64,000 bases of DNA from Candidatus Nitrosocosmicus franklandus (GCF_900696045.1 NZ_LR216287.1:1655854-1719853), one strand, 5' to 3'; numbered from the stretch's first letter, positions 8,314 to 17,435 are shown. Notes: generated by a model from the letters alone, not told the origin. Numbers and translations are program-made.

Positions 8314-10131
8314 ATGCTGAGCATTACATTATCTAGAAAAAACATCTTTTTACTAATTCTCGTAATTGGTGTCGGAATTTCACTATCTATTTTATCATAC
8401 CATTACTCTGGTTTAACAGCGGATCAAATTGGGGAAATCGCTTCCAATGATATTAGATCAAACGCTATAATTGAAACTGACGGACTTTCAAAGACTTTGT
8501 TGCATATTATCGATCCAGTTTCTACCAATTTGGAAATTCTTTCTAAGATTGTCAATTATAGTAATATTGGGGGAACCAGAATAATTATAGATGCAGTTCA
8601 GAACTCAACAAAATCATTGACTGAAGGTTATTATTGGATAAACGAAAATGGTCGGATCGTTTCGATAAGTAATGTTAATTCCAGTATAATTGCTTCTTAC
8701 GGCGGTATTGATTTAAGCAACAGAGAATATTTTGTTATCCCCAAGGAAACCCATACTAGTTACTATAGCAGTGCGATCGAATCTATAGATAAGATTCCTA
8801 GGCTTTATATATCGTTCCCTATATTAGAAAGATCAGGTGAAGAGGAGGTGTTTAAAGGAGTAATACTCGCTTCTATAAAAATTCACGAACTTGGTCGTTT
8901 CTTACAGAGCGAACTAGCACCTCAGGTTGCTGGGAATGTTGGACTGATGGATAAGAATGGGATCATAATTTATGGAAGCAATCCCTCTCTTATTGGCAAA
9001 TATTATCTAGGAGAAGAATTTCAATCACTTGTCCCAGAAGAAATTCGAGGACCTTATAATTCTCTTTTAGCTAGATCGCTACAGGGGTCCGCAGGAGCTG
9101 AAGATTTAATACTCTTTGGAGGAAATAAAACTACTCTCACTTACCAACCTGTTTTCATAGGTGGAAAGTATTTGTGGACCCTGTTTGTTAGCTCTCCTCA
9201 TCAATTGGCTGCTGAGGTTGGTGTATTAATTAATAATCAAAAAAACTTTAGCACATTAATGATATTAATAATCGGGGCTATAGCATTAGGTATTGCATTC
9301 TTGATTCTATCATGGAATAAGCGATTAGAATCAGCCGTAAACTCTAGAACTATTGAATTAAGAGATGCAAATAACTCTTTACTCAGATATAACAGATTAT
9401 TAGAATCGGCCAATGAAAAATTGAGTATTCATGACAAAATGCAAAAAGAATTCATTAATATCGCTGCCCACGAGTTAAGAACTCCAATTATGCCCATACT
9501 TGGAGATGCTATATATCTTGAAAAGCAATTTGAGGAAGGAAAAACAGAAGTCAAAGTTGATAGGGAACAAGTTAGTTCCATAATACGAAATGCTAAACGT
9601 TTGCGGAGACTTGCGTCAGATATTTTGGATATTACTAAGATCGAAAGCCAGTCACTCAAGCTCAATAAAGAGCGTTTTAATCTCAAAGATGTTATATTAT
9701 CCTCAATAAGTGATATAAGGGCCCAGTTGTTAAGTAGTAATCCTTTACAACTTGAAAATCTGACTATTTGTTACGACCCTAAAGACATTTACGTGTATGC
9801 CGATAAAAACCGAATTACCCAAGTTATTTTTAACCTTCTTAGTAATTCCGTTAAATTCACTGAAAAAGGTTGCATTGAGATAATGGTGGAAATTGAGAAT
9901 GATACTATGGATAGTAATTATGTTGTTGTAAGCATTAAAGATACAGGGCAAGGCATTGATAAGGAAATTCTGCCTAGACTTTTTACAAAATTTGCTTCTA
10001 AATCCTATGAAGGAACAGGATTGGGGTTATTTATCTCTAAAAGTATTATTCAATCGCACGGAGGAAAAATATGGGCAGTCAATAATAGTGATAGTGGTGC
10101 TACTTTTTGCTTTAAAATACCTCAACAATAA
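8314..10131 (+). CDS. membrane sensor histidine kinase with Cache-type sensor
   Basis: A 605-residue kinase. The first membrane helix (about residues 10-28) and the second (about 311-333) enclose a 280-residue external sensor. That sensor looks like a dCache domain (DLSNREYFVIPKETHTSYYS, and GNVGLMDKNGIIIYGSNPSLIGKYY), typically a receptor for small molecules. A linking coiled coil leads to HisKA with phospho-accepting H386 in NIAAHELRTPI. The HATPase domain has the N box (NRITQVIFNLLSNSVKFTEKG), G1 (DTGQGID) and G2 (GTGLGLFIS). It is co-directional with the receiver gene immediately upstream, its likely partner. Confidence 0.92.
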   Translation: MLSITLSRKNIFLLILVIGVGISLSILSYHYSGLTADQIGEIASNDIRSNAIIETDGLSKTLLHIIDPVSTNLEILSKIVNYSNIGGTRIIIDAVQNSTKSLTEGYYWINENGRIVSISNVNSSIIASYGGIDLSNREYFVIPKETHTSYYSSAIESIDKIPRLYISFPILERSGEEEVFKGVILASIKIHELGRFLQSELAPQVAGNVGLMDKNGIIIYGSNPSLIGKYYLGEEFQSLVPEEIRGPYNSLLARSLQGSAGAEDLILFGGNKTTLTYQPVFIGGKYLWTLFVSSPHQLAAEVGVLINNQKNFSTLMILIIGAIALGIAFLILSWNKRLESAVNSRTIELRDANNSLLRYNRLLESANEKLSIHDKMQKEFINIAAHELRTPIMPILGDAIYLEKQFEEGKTEVKVDREQVSSIIRNAKRLRRLASDILDITKIESQSLKLNKERFNLKDVILSSISDIRAQLLSSNPLQLENLTICYDPKDIYVYADKNRITQVIFNLLSNSVKFTEKGCIEIMVEIENDTMDSNYVVVSIKDTGQGIDKEILPRLFTKFASKSYEGTGLGLFISKSIIQSHGGKIWAVNNSDSGATFCFKIPQQ

Positions 10132-10275
10132 AACATTTACCAAATGAATTCTCCATTTAGAGATTAGATCTTGGAATATGATATTACTGTTATAGTTACA
10201 CATCACCTAGTCAAACAAAATTTCTATCAAATCTGACATTTCCAATCATCATTTAAATAAAGTTGGAAGGGTTTT

Positions 10276-10494
10276 TTACTGGTTTCTCTCTTTTTCATGC
10301 AGTGATTTTTCTAATTTTTTGTTCCAAGTTCTACTGGCAATAAATAACAAAACAATAATTATTAAGAGTAAAATTTCAAGGATTATTATATTTACTACTG
10401 CGAGTGATTCAAATATTTGAATAACAACAATTCCCATAATATTGCCCGTAATCATCACAATTAAAAAAATTTTAACCATCTCCTTCTTTGTCAT
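10276..10494 (-). CDS. small two-helix membrane protein
   Basis: A 72-residue protein: a short basic start (MTKKEMVK), one membrane helix (about 9-30), a very hydrophobic second helix (about 35-53), and a charged tail ending KNxEKSLHEKERNQ-like. The positive-inside rule puts both termini in the cytoplasm. No family is recognised. It converges with the histidine kinase gene with about 140 bp between. Confidence 0.5.
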   Translation of the reverse strand: MTKKEMVKIFLIVMITGNIMGIVVIQIFESLAVVNIIILEILLLIIIVLLFIASRTWNKKLEKSLHEKERNQ

Positions 10495-11224
10495 TCTGCA
10501 ATTACATTTTTGTATACTAAAATTAAAGGTATCTTTATTGACTTATTATATGCGTAATATCCTGTCAATGGAATACTATTTCGAATTTGATGTTGTTGAA
10601 AGATGATCACTCAAGATCGATTACTGAATATTTTATGCTAGTCAGGAAACTAATAAAATTTCCGATATGAAGTCAGAGCCTCTTATCCATGTCTTCATCA
10701 TGCGAATCTAACTTCTACGTTGCTCCCGACTCTGAAATTGATCAAGCATATAACTTAAATAGTCAGTTCCTTTTTCCGTGACTATTGAATTTTCCATCGG
10801 TTAGTGCCTGGCAAAAAAGGACATTATTGACATAAAGAATACATGTGAAGGAGGTAGGAAATGTCAAAAGATATTCATGATCTATTATTACTCATAAGTG
10901 TTTGAGGTTGTGCTCTGTCACAAGGACAATACCACTATTGTGCGTGTCAAATCATGATACATTTCTTGGCATTTCCACGTTAATGCCATTAAAATTGTTT
11001 CAGTTAATACTTGTATTGTAATTTATTACCCAAAAGATATTTTTCTGTTTCCGAATTTTTTTACTTACCGATTCAGTAAGGATCATGTCGACTTAGAGTT
11101 TGGAATCCTTTTTGCACCTTTTTAATTGAAATAAAATTCTAATATACAGTATTCAGTACAATAAAGTGTAATGGATTACCATTAAATTCGTATATCTATT
11201 TATTCTGATTGTGGCTAGTTATCA
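10495..11224. other. 730-bp intergenic region
   Basis: No recognisable gene. One feature stands out: a strong Shine-Dalgarno-like AAGGAGG at about 10849 directly precedes an ATG (10861) followed by only 14 codons (MSKDIHDLLLLISV) before a TGA. The same frame stays open for about 26 more codons after the stop. It could be the remnant of a small gene. The rest is AT-rich without RNA-like structure. Confidence 0.35.
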
Positions 11225-11770
11225 ATGATGACAACTGACAATACTATAGCCTTAGACCTTGATTCTGTTCTAGCTGATGTGATGCAGATCTGGTTGGAAG
11301 AGTATAATAATATGTTCCAAAAGAATTTTACGAAAAATGATATTTCTGACTGGCACATCTATAATGTATTGCCTATAACTAAAGAAGAAATTTCGAGCCT
11401 ATTCATAAGAGTTTGGAAAAATCGCTGGCAAGATATTCCACCAACTAGTAATGATATTGCTGATGTAACTGATCATTTGATATCTCAAGGATTCAGAGTC
11501 TCTATTATCACAAAAAGAGAACGAGTTACCGTGCCTTTCGTTTCATATTGGCTTGATCTTTACAAAGTCTCATTCAATGACTTGATTTTTATTTTTGATG
11601 ATGTGTCAAAGAACCGCTTTCCATTCTTTCTCTTAGTTGATGATTCTCCAATCAATGCAAAGGAGATTATATCCCCAAAAAGAATAGTCATTTTTGATCA
11701 GCCATGGAATCGATCACTAGTATCTTATGATAGAATATACAAATTAAATCAATTACTTGGTCTATTATAA
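11225..11770 (+). CDS. HAD-superfamily 5'(3')-deoxyribonucleotidase-like phosphatase
   Basis: A 181-residue HAD protein. Motif I is ALDLDSVLAD (D11 nucleophile and D13, counting from the ATG at 11225). Motif II is IITKRE, and motif III/IV is LLVDDSPINAKEI near residue 140. The order and the WxxxxP cap region match the NT5C-like group of deoxynucleotide and nucleotide 5'-phosphatases. It probably dephosphorylates a small phosphate ester; the substrate cannot be read from sequence. It converges with the following gene. Confidence 0.75.
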   Translation: MMTTDNTIALDLDSVLADVMQIWLEEYNNMFQKNFTKNDISDWHIYNVLPITKEEISSLFIRVWKNRWQDIPPTSNDIADVTDHLISQGFRVSIITKRERVTVPFVSYWLDLYKVSFNDLIFIFDDVSKNRFPFFLLVDDSPINAKEIISPKRIVIFDQPWNRSLVSYDRIYKLNQLLGLL

Positions 11771-11786
11771 TTTGCGATATTATTAT

Positions 11787-12116
11787 TTATTGCCTATGTC
11801 TCCCATCCAATTCAATATAAACTCTATTTATTGTTGAGGATAGTCCGTTATATTTACTCAGAAAATCATAGATCTCGTCAAAGAATTTTTCATTTGAATC
11901 TTGCTTCTCAAGATAGTCTAACTCTATTTCATCATTTTCTGTTTTTATGTAAATTGTATATATATGTCCTTTCGATTTATTACCCTCTTTCTTTTCATAT
12001 TCTCTCAGTTCGATTTTCGAAATAACTCCTCCTTCAATTTTGACTTCGTTGTCTAGTATTACTTTAGTTCTGATTAAATTCAATAAAGCATCATACTTGT
12101 GTATACATACATTCAT
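11787..12116 (-). CDS. conserved hypothetical protein
   Basis: A 109-residue protein of mostly beta-strands with alternating charge (KVILDNEVKIEG, ISKIELREYEKK, IYTIYIKTENDEIELDYLE) and a C-terminal helix-strand pair. It has no membrane span, cysteines or catalytic motif. The frame is clean and its composition matches the neighbours. I do not recognise the family. It sits 39 bp upstream of the end of the PurF-like gene on the same strand. Confidence 0.5.
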   Translation of the reverse strand: MNVCIHKYDALLNLIRTKVILDNEVKIEGGVISKIELREYEKKEGNKSKGHIYTIYIKTENDEIELDYLEKQDSNEKFFDEIYDFLSKYNGLSSTINRVYIELDGRHRQ

Positions 12117-12155
12117 TAATAAAATTCATTTCGAGTAGTAGTTACAAGATCTTGA

Positions 12156-13535
12156 CTACTTGTAATCTAGGAATCGTATCCATTCAGGAAACCACAACTG
12201 ACTTTCACGTACTCCAATCCCTTTGGACAAAATTTCGGGGGAATTAAAGAATACCGAGTCAACTCCTAATTCATAAGCTATTTCTCTATTCAAATCATCT
12301 ATATACGATATCTTGCCAATATATTTTCTGCTTATCAAATCTTTTTGTTGAGTGTATAGCCCGACTTGTCGACCATCAACTGTAGGAACATAACTTACTA
12401 TTACATGTATTTTACTTACGTTAGATCTCTTCAAATAGAAAACTGTTTCTATTATTGTTCCGCCTGTTTGTATCGTTCCTTGTACCGAAAGGATTTGCTT
12501 TTTATTGGTAATAGGTTCGATAATGAACTTAAGTGTTTTACCATTAGATAATAATTTGTTCTTACTTACCTGTTCTGAATAGTCAATCATTGGATCAGAA
12601 TCATCATACCGATCCTTTATGATTCCTTCCATCATCTCTATTTTCTTTTTATTGTTCTTAAATCCTTGATTTAATCCTAATGCCATGGGTCGTGTGTAGT
12701 CTGGTTCTGCTAGGATAACATCTGCATCTGCGATTTTGCTAGATAAAAACTGTGCCTGTACATTCCCGATATTTTTTCTGATAGAATAAATACTCTTATC
12801 ATTGAAAACACTTGATACATGTGATTCTCTAATAAACTCAAATGGGTCCATAAGAATTCTATTTTTGTCTAGTTGAGTTAGGATATCCATCCCATACTTC
12901 GAATTTATTCGTATTAGTTGTCCGGGGTTGATTTCCTTTAAATCTAATAGAGGAAAGAAGCTGCCAATGTAATTTTCGGAAGTAATAATAAAATCGTTTT
13001 GATCCTTATCTTTTCCTAGAAATAGAGGTTTAAAACCTGTACTGTTTCTAAAAACATGAATTTCATTCTCTATGTTTATAACATAGTTTCCTCTCAAATG
13101 TCGATCGAGAAATTCTGCTGCCTTGTATGGATCCTTTCTTTCTATTAGTAATTCTCTAAATATGTAGTGAATTTGGCTAAGTGGTTCATAATTTCTTCGT
13201 TTCATCAAAGGATGGGTTAACAATTTATCTAGATCAACAAAAAATCCGTCCAGAGCAAAATTTATTTTCTCTAATCTTCTGGTTATCGGTTTTTTTTTTG
13301 ACAAATGGCCAACAATCGCATACATGGGATCATTCTCATGTCTTAATACTTTCTCATGAATTGTTTTGAATACCGGCAAGGATCCATATCCACTTATCTC
13401 GAATTTTCCAGAACTGATCTTCCAATAAGCTTTACCACGATGCTGGAGTAATTGCATTCCACGATAGACTCGGTAGACTGATTTTTCATTGTTCGTGTCA
13501 TTAGTCAACCTGCATGTTGCAATTATTCCTCCCAT
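12156..13535 (-). CDS. PurF-like amidophosphoribosyltransferase paralogue, probably inactive
   Basis: About 459 residues from the ATG at 13535; the frame is also open to an ATG at 13619 (487 residues). The N-terminal half is a class II glutamine amidotransferase fold (GGIIATCRL, QLLQHRGKAYW, AIVGHLS, LRGNYVI). The C-terminal half is a PRTase fold ending IAYELGVDSVFFNSPE as in PurF. The position of PurF's catalytic Cys, directly after Met, is Gly here (MGGIIA). The PRPP-binding VDDSIVRGT motif is replaced by LSVQGTIQTGGT, without the acidic pair. I infer a pseudoenzyme with a regulatory or scaffold role. The start is uncertain because a TATA-like tract at 13629-13644 sits too close to the 13619 ATG. 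Confidence 0.75.
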   Translation of the reverse strand: MGGIIATCRLTNDTNNEKSVYRVYRGMQLLQHRGKAYWKISSGKFEISGYGSLPVFKTIHEKVLRHENDPMYAIVGHLSKKKPITRRLEKINFALDGFFVDLDKLLTHPLMKRRNYEPLSQIHYIFRELLIERKDPYKAAEFLDRHLRGNYVINIENEIHVFRNSTGFKPLFLGKDKDQNDFIITSENYIGSFFPLLDLKEINPGQLIRINSKYGMDILTQLDKNRILMDPFEFIRESHVSSVFNDKSIYSIRKNIGNVQAQFLSSKIADADVILAEPDYTRPMALGLNQGFKNNKKKIEMMEGIIKDRYDDSDPMIDYSEQVSKNKLLSNGKTLKFIIEPITNKKQILSVQGTIQTGGTIIETVFYLKRSNVSKIHVIVSYVPTVDGRQVGLYTQQKDLISRKYIGKISYIDDLNREIAYELGVDSVFFNSPEILSKGIGVRESQLWFPEWIRFLDYK

Positions 13536-13667
13536 TAAAATCCAGAAATCCTTTATCATTCGAATGATAAATGTTTTGATGTTCTTAATTGCAACAAAAT
13601 CAATTTCAGGTTCCTTCATTTTTTACAAAATAAATATATATTCCAAGACTTTGCAATTTATTTTCTA

Positions 13668-14867
13668 TTGATTATTGGCTTGTTGGGTAAGGCAAACGTG
13701 GGCAAATCTACTTTTTTTAACGCAGCCACTGATTCATCTGTTCCCGTTGCTAATTTTCCATTTACTACAATTAGCGCTAATATTGGAGTAGCTTTTGTAA
13801 GAGTTCAATGTGTTTGTACCGAATTAGGAATATCTGATAATCCTGTAAATTCAAAATGTATTGGAGGAATTAGATATATACCAATAAAGTTAATTGATGT
13901 AGCGGGACTAGTGCCAGGAGCCCATTCTGGTAGAGGATTAGGAAATAAATTCTTAGACGATGCGCGTCAGGCTGATGTTTTGATCCATGTGATTGATATT
14001 TCTGCATCAACAGATGCAGAAGGCAAATCCATCAATGCCGGTGAAGGTGATCCTTTTTTTGATATTAAATTTGTAGAAGAAGAATTCGATCTGTGGATAA
14101 GATCAATTATATTAAGAGATTGGCATAAAATAGTTCGAGAAAGTGAAAACCTAAAACAAAAGGTTGAAGCTGTAATATCTAACAGACTTTCAGGTTTATC
14201 AATTAACGAGCAGTTGATTAGAACTTCTATGGAGCAAATTGGATTGACAAAAAAACCCGCCGAATGGACTGAGAGTGATTTACTGTTATTAAGTAAACAA
14301 ATCCGTATCAAATCCAAACCAATTATAATCGCAGCAAATAAAGCTGATCTCATTACATCCGAACATAATCTTAAGAAACTAAAAGAAACCGGTAGACCTT
14401 TCTTTCCTACCGTCAGTGAGGCTGAGTTACTTTTGAAAAAAGCTGCGAACAAAAATCTCATTTATTACTTACCAGGAGATTCCACTTTCGAAATTAGACG
14501 GAAAGAAACCCTTTCACAGGAACAACTCAGCGCTTTAAACATGGTGTCCAATGTGTTGTCAAAGTTTGGTTCTACTGGAGTTCAACAAGTTCTGAATCAC
14601 GCTTGTTTTCATATGCTAAAGCAAATTGTTGTTTATCCAGTGGAAGATGAATATAAGCTCACAGACAAAAATGGAAATGTATTGCCTGATGCTAGGCTTG
14701 TTCCAGATAATTCAACAGCCAAGGATTTGGCATTCTTGGTTCATCAAGATCTGGGAAAAGGCTTCCTATACGCAATAGATATTAGGACAAAACAGCGAAT
14801 AGGTGCTGATCATGTATTAAGAAATAATGACATAATTAAGATAGTAGCTACTACAGGTCGAAAATAA
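13668..14867 (+). CDS. YchF/Obg-type GTPase with TGS domain
   Basis: A 399-residue TRAFAC GTPase. G1 is GLLGKANVGKST at the very start, the switch region includes NFPFTTI, G3 is DVAGLVPGA (about 71-79), G4 is NKADL (about 224), and a TGS domain occupies the last 80 residues (DARLVPDNSTAKDLAFLVHQ). Bacterial YchF has an altered G4 and prefers ATP; this one keeps the canonical NKAD, so GTP is expected. The family binds ribosomes. The start is a TTG at 13668, nearly leaderless, divergent from the PurF-like gene. It is followed after 2 bp by kae1, suggesting a translation-linked operon. Confidence 0.87.
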   Translation: MIIGLLGKANVGKSTFFNAATDSSVPVANFPFTTISANIGVAFVRVQCVCTELGISDNPVNSKCIGGIRYIPIKLIDVAGLVPGAHSGRGLGNKFLDDARQADVLIHVIDISASTDAEGKSINAGEGDPFFDIKFVEEEFDLWIRSIILRDWHKIVRESENLKQKVEAVISNRLSGLSINEQLIRTSMEQIGLTKKPAEWTESDLLLLSKQIRIKSKPIIIAANKADLITSEHNLKKLKETGRPFFPTVSEAELLLKKAANKNLIYYLPGDSTFEIRRKETLSQEQLSALNMVSNVLSKFGSTGVQQVLNHACFHMLKQIVVYPVEDEYKLTDKNGNVLPDARLVPDNSTAKDLAFLVHQDLGKGFLYAIDIRTKQRIGADHVLRNNDIIKIVATTGRK

Positions 14868-14869
14868 GT

Positions 14870-15898
14870 ATGCTGTGTTTAGGAATAGAAAGTACAGCTC
14901 ATACTTTCGGATGTTCTGTGATCGAATATAATAAAGATAGTTCTTATAGCGAGCTTAAAGATAGCTTTATACTGTCAGAGACTAGAGATATCTACCAGGC
15001 ATCTGCAGGATGGGGTATCCATCCTAGAGATGCATCTAAACACCATTCTCAGGTAGCTGCATACATATTAAATAAGTGTCTGCAAGAAGCTAGAGTCGAT
15101 ATTAAGAATATCGACCTTATCTCTTATTCAGCTGGTCCAGGATTGGGTCCTTGTCTGAGAGTAGGTGCCGTTGTCTCCCGATCGCTTGCCTCTTTTTATA
15201 ACAAACCATTAGTACCGGTTAATCATGCAGTTGGACATTTAGAATTGGGAATAAAACTTACAAATTCAGATAATCCACTAACGCTTTTGGTTTCAGGTGG
15301 ACATACTATGTTACTTGTCTTCCATAGAAATAGGTGGAGAATTTTCGGTGAAACACTGGACATTACTTTAGGCCAGCTCTTTGATCAAGTAGGAAGAAAA
15401 ATGGGATTCGCATCTCCATGCGGTAATAAAATTGAGGAGTTGTCTAACCTCTCGAAAACCAATTACTTACATCCTTTGCCCTATATCATTAAGGGGAATG
15501 ATGTATCATTTTCAGGGTTACTCAGTTCAGTTAAATCCTTGATTGATGATAAATCAAATAGCATTTATGATATTTGTTTCTCTTTACAGGAAACTGCTTT
15601 TGCAATCATTGTAGAGGCCGTGGAACGTGCGTTAGCATTTACTGGAAACAAAGAATTTCTAATAGTTGGAGGTGTTTCTGCTAATAAAAGATTGTCTGAA
15701 ATGCTTAATTTGGCATGCATTAGTCATGGATCCGATTTTAACTCTTGTCCTCTAAGATATTGCGGAGATAACGGAGCGCAAATTGCTTGGACTGGGTCTC
15801 AAATTTATTCAAGTGATAAATCCTCTTGCATAATGCCCGAAAATGCTACCATAAATCAATCTTGGAGACTGGATAGTGTTCATATCCCATGGAGATAG
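14870..15898 (+). CDS. kae1: KEOPS subunit Kae1/TsaD, tRNA threonylcarbamoyltransferase
   Basis: A 342-residue ASKHA-fold protein that transfers the threonylcarbamoyl group to A37 of ANN-decoding tRNAs as part of KEOPS. Visible motifs are LGIESTAHTFGCSV at the start, the metal-binding H119xxxH123 in NHAVGHLE, LLVSGGHTML, and the C-terminal GGVSANKRL and GDNGAQIAW. It follows the YchF-like gene after 2 bp. Its partner kinase Bud32 lies 384 bp downstream on the same strand, separated by one gene on the opposite strand. In many archaea Kae1 and Bud32 are adjacent or fused. Confidence 0.95.
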   Translation: MLCLGIESTAHTFGCSVIEYNKDSSYSELKDSFILSETRDIYQASAGWGIHPRDASKHHSQVAAYILNKCLQEARVDIKNIDLISYSAGPGLGPCLRVGAVVSRSLASFYNKPLVPVNHAVGHLELGIKLTNSDNPLTLLVSGGHTMLLVFHRNRWRIFGETLDITLGQLFDQVGRKMGFASPCGNKIEELSNLSKTNYLHPLPYIIKGNDVSFSGLLSSVKSLIDDKSNSIYDICFSLQETAFAIIVEAVERALAFTGNKEFLIVGGVSANKRLSEMLNLACISHGSDFNSCPLRYCGDNGAQIAWTGSQIYSSDKSSCIMPENATINQSWRLDSVHIPWR

Positions 15899-15900
15899 TA

Positions 15901-16245
15901 TTATTGATTATCTTTGTTCCATTGCTTTATCTGTAATTCGATTTCTTTAACCCAATTACTTGGATTTAGCACTCCAAATTTGTATATTTTATCACTATTT
16001 CGTAACTCGATAACTAATTTCTTTATAATTCTTCCTTCGGCTCTCGCTTGAGATATGTCTTTAAATTCAAATACTATTTTTTCATCTAGTAATTCTTTAG
16101 ATAATGTAGCTATTCGACCTTTCGTCTTCTCGAAAGTTAGCTTTTTATTTGTCAAAGTCAGAATCCCGCTTTTTAATGTATCTTCTGAACAGTCCTCGAA
16201 TAAGATTCCCTTTTCTTTATTAGGGGTTTGTGAAGTATTGTCCAT
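15901..16245 (-). CDS. PH-like/GRAM-type domain protein
   Basis: A 114-residue protein with seven predicted strands and a C-terminal helix (SNWVKEIELQIKQW), the layout of a pleckstrin-homology-like fold. ILTLTNKKLTFEK followed by SLDEKIVFEFKDISQARAEG-like strands and KLVIELRNSDKIYKFGV supports this. Prokaryotic PH-like domains often bind partners or lipids; no ligand can be assigned. It lies between kae1 and bud32 on the opposite strand, with its stop 2 bp from the kae1 stop. Placement as the only opposite-strand gene in a KEOPS pair is unusual. Confidence 0.6.
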   Translation of the reverse strand: MDNTSQTPNKEKGILFEDCSEDTLKSGILTLTNKKLTFEKTKGRIATLSKELLDEKIVFEFKDISQARAEGRIIKKLVIELRNSDKIYKFGVLNPSNWVKEIELQIKQWNKDNQ

Positions 16246-16282
16246 AATTTTTAAAGTACTGCCACATTACTAAAATTATCTA

Positions 16283-16909
16283 TTGTTTAAAGATGGAATT
16301 CTATTAAAAAGAGGTGCAGAATCCGAATTATATTTGATTAACTGGTACGGAACTCGTGCCATATCAAAAGTTCGAATTCGTAAAGATTATCGCCATCCAT
16401 CTATCGATATTCCATTGAGGAAACAACGAACCATTCATGAAGCTAATATTCTATCTCAAGTAAAATTACTTGGGATAAATGCTCCCTTTATTTACTATCT
16501 TGACATATCTAATTTTGAAATTGTCATGGAATTCGTTCAAGGAAAAGTCCTTAGGGATGTTTTTTCACCAGAGTACTGTATTGTACTAGGGAAGATGATT
16601 GGAGCGTTGCATTCAAACAATATAATTCATGGCGATATTACAACTTCCAATTTTATTGTATCACCTAATGGAGTAATTAGTTTGATAGATTTTGGTTTAT
16701 CTTTCATTTCTGAGCGATACGAAGATAAGGCAGCAGATATTCGGCTTTTCAAAGAGATATTAAACAGCATACACATTGAAGTTTTTGAGGAATCATATGA
16801 AAATTTTTGTAATGGTTATACCCAAAAATATACTAAGGTGGCACCCACAATATTTAAAATAGTTAGCAACATTGAAAAAAGAGGTCGATATTCTAGATCG
16901 CTTTTATAA
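16283..16909 (+). CDS. bud32: KEOPS kinase/ATPase Bud32
   Basis: A 208-residue minimal protein-kinase fold from a TTG at 16283. The glycine-rich loop is reduced (LLKRGAESELYLI), the catalytic Lys sits in RAISKVRIRKDYRHP, the catalytic loop is HGDITTSNFI, and the metal site is DFGLSF. The RxxKxYRHPxLD signature that marks Bud32 is present as RIRKDYRHPSID. It stimulates Kae1 within KEOPS. Length and motif set are typical for free-standing archaeal Bud32. Confidence 0.93.
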   Translation: MFKDGILLKRGAESELYLINWYGTRAISKVRIRKDYRHPSIDIPLRKQRTIHEANILSQVKLLGINAPFIYYLDISNFEIVMEFVQGKVLRDVFSPEYCIVLGKMIGALHSNNIIHGDITTSNFIVSPNGVISLIDFGLSFISERYEDKAADIRLFKEILNSIHIEVFEESYENFCNGYTQKYTKVAPTIFKIVSNIEKRGRYSRSLL

Positions 16910-16937
16910 ACTAAATGAATTTTGTTCTAACTTCCAG

Positions 16938-17168
16938 TCACTGTATAACTTTCTTACACAAACCTCTTTCTTTATGTTGAACAAAATGGTCTTGACAAAA
17001 ATCAGTTTCACATTCATAACAGTGCCACCCACACAATGTATAACAAATATTGCATTTCGAGATTGGTTTATTATAGTCAAATTCTTTATTTTGTCTATCA
17101 TTTCTTGCTTTTTGCAATCTTTTTTGCTGTTGTCTCATAAATCTATCCTCTATCATCGCATAAAACAT
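16938..17168 (-). CDS. small Cys/His-rich zinc-binding protein
   Basis: A 76-residue protein: a basic Gln/Arg/Lys-rich helix (RQQQKRLQKARNDR) followed by a zinc-finger region CNICYTLCGWHCYECETDFC with HFVQHKERGLC after it. The Cys/His spacing could bind two zinc ions and resembles B-box or HIT-type fingers. The start is at 17168 (MFYAMIEDRF); the ATG at 17156 is an alternative. It converges with bud32. RNA or protein binding is plausible; function is unknown. Confidence 0.6.
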   Translation of the reverse strand: MFYAMIEDRFMRQQQKRLQKARNDRQNKEFDYNKPISKCNICYTLCGWHCYECETDFCQDHFVQHKERGLCKKVIQ

Positions 17169-17312
17169 CTAGATGATGTTTGAAATATGTTCTCCAACTA
17201 AATGGATTCTCCAACCTGTTGCATAAAAACAGAATATTATTTAAGCTTTTCAAACAATATTTACTAATAAATCGATTCAATATCCTACAATTAAACATAG
17301 TCTAATGTTAAA

Positions 17313-17435
17313 TGCGGGAGGTGGGATTCGAACCCACGAATCCCTAAGGAACAGGGTTGTAGGAAACCTCCAAGCTCTTTCTAAGCCTCGCACTTTTACG
17401 ACCTGCGCCGTTGACCGGGCTTGGCAACCCCCGCA
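17313..17435 (-). tRNA. tRNA-Leu with introns, anticodon probably TAG
   Basis: On the reverse strand the acceptor arms GCGGGGG and CTCCCGC pair (one G-T), with discriminator A and no encoded CCA. The T-arm is GTGGG-TTCGAAT-CCCAC, the D-stem is GCC/GGC, and the long variable arm around TTCCTTAGGGATTC marks Leu. The gene is 123 nt against about 86 for a mature tRNA-Leu. The best fit is two introns: about 15 nt after stem base 30 and about 22 nt after loop CTTAGAA, leaving stem CAGGG/CCCTG. A CTA in the second intron is complementary to the TAG anticodon. A single-intron reading would give TAA but lacks U33. Confidence 0.85.

Noticed and set aside
13967-14461. 164-codon minus-strand frame opposite the YchF-like GTPase
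   Set aside because: Shadow of a conserved gene; the translated sequence has no family features.
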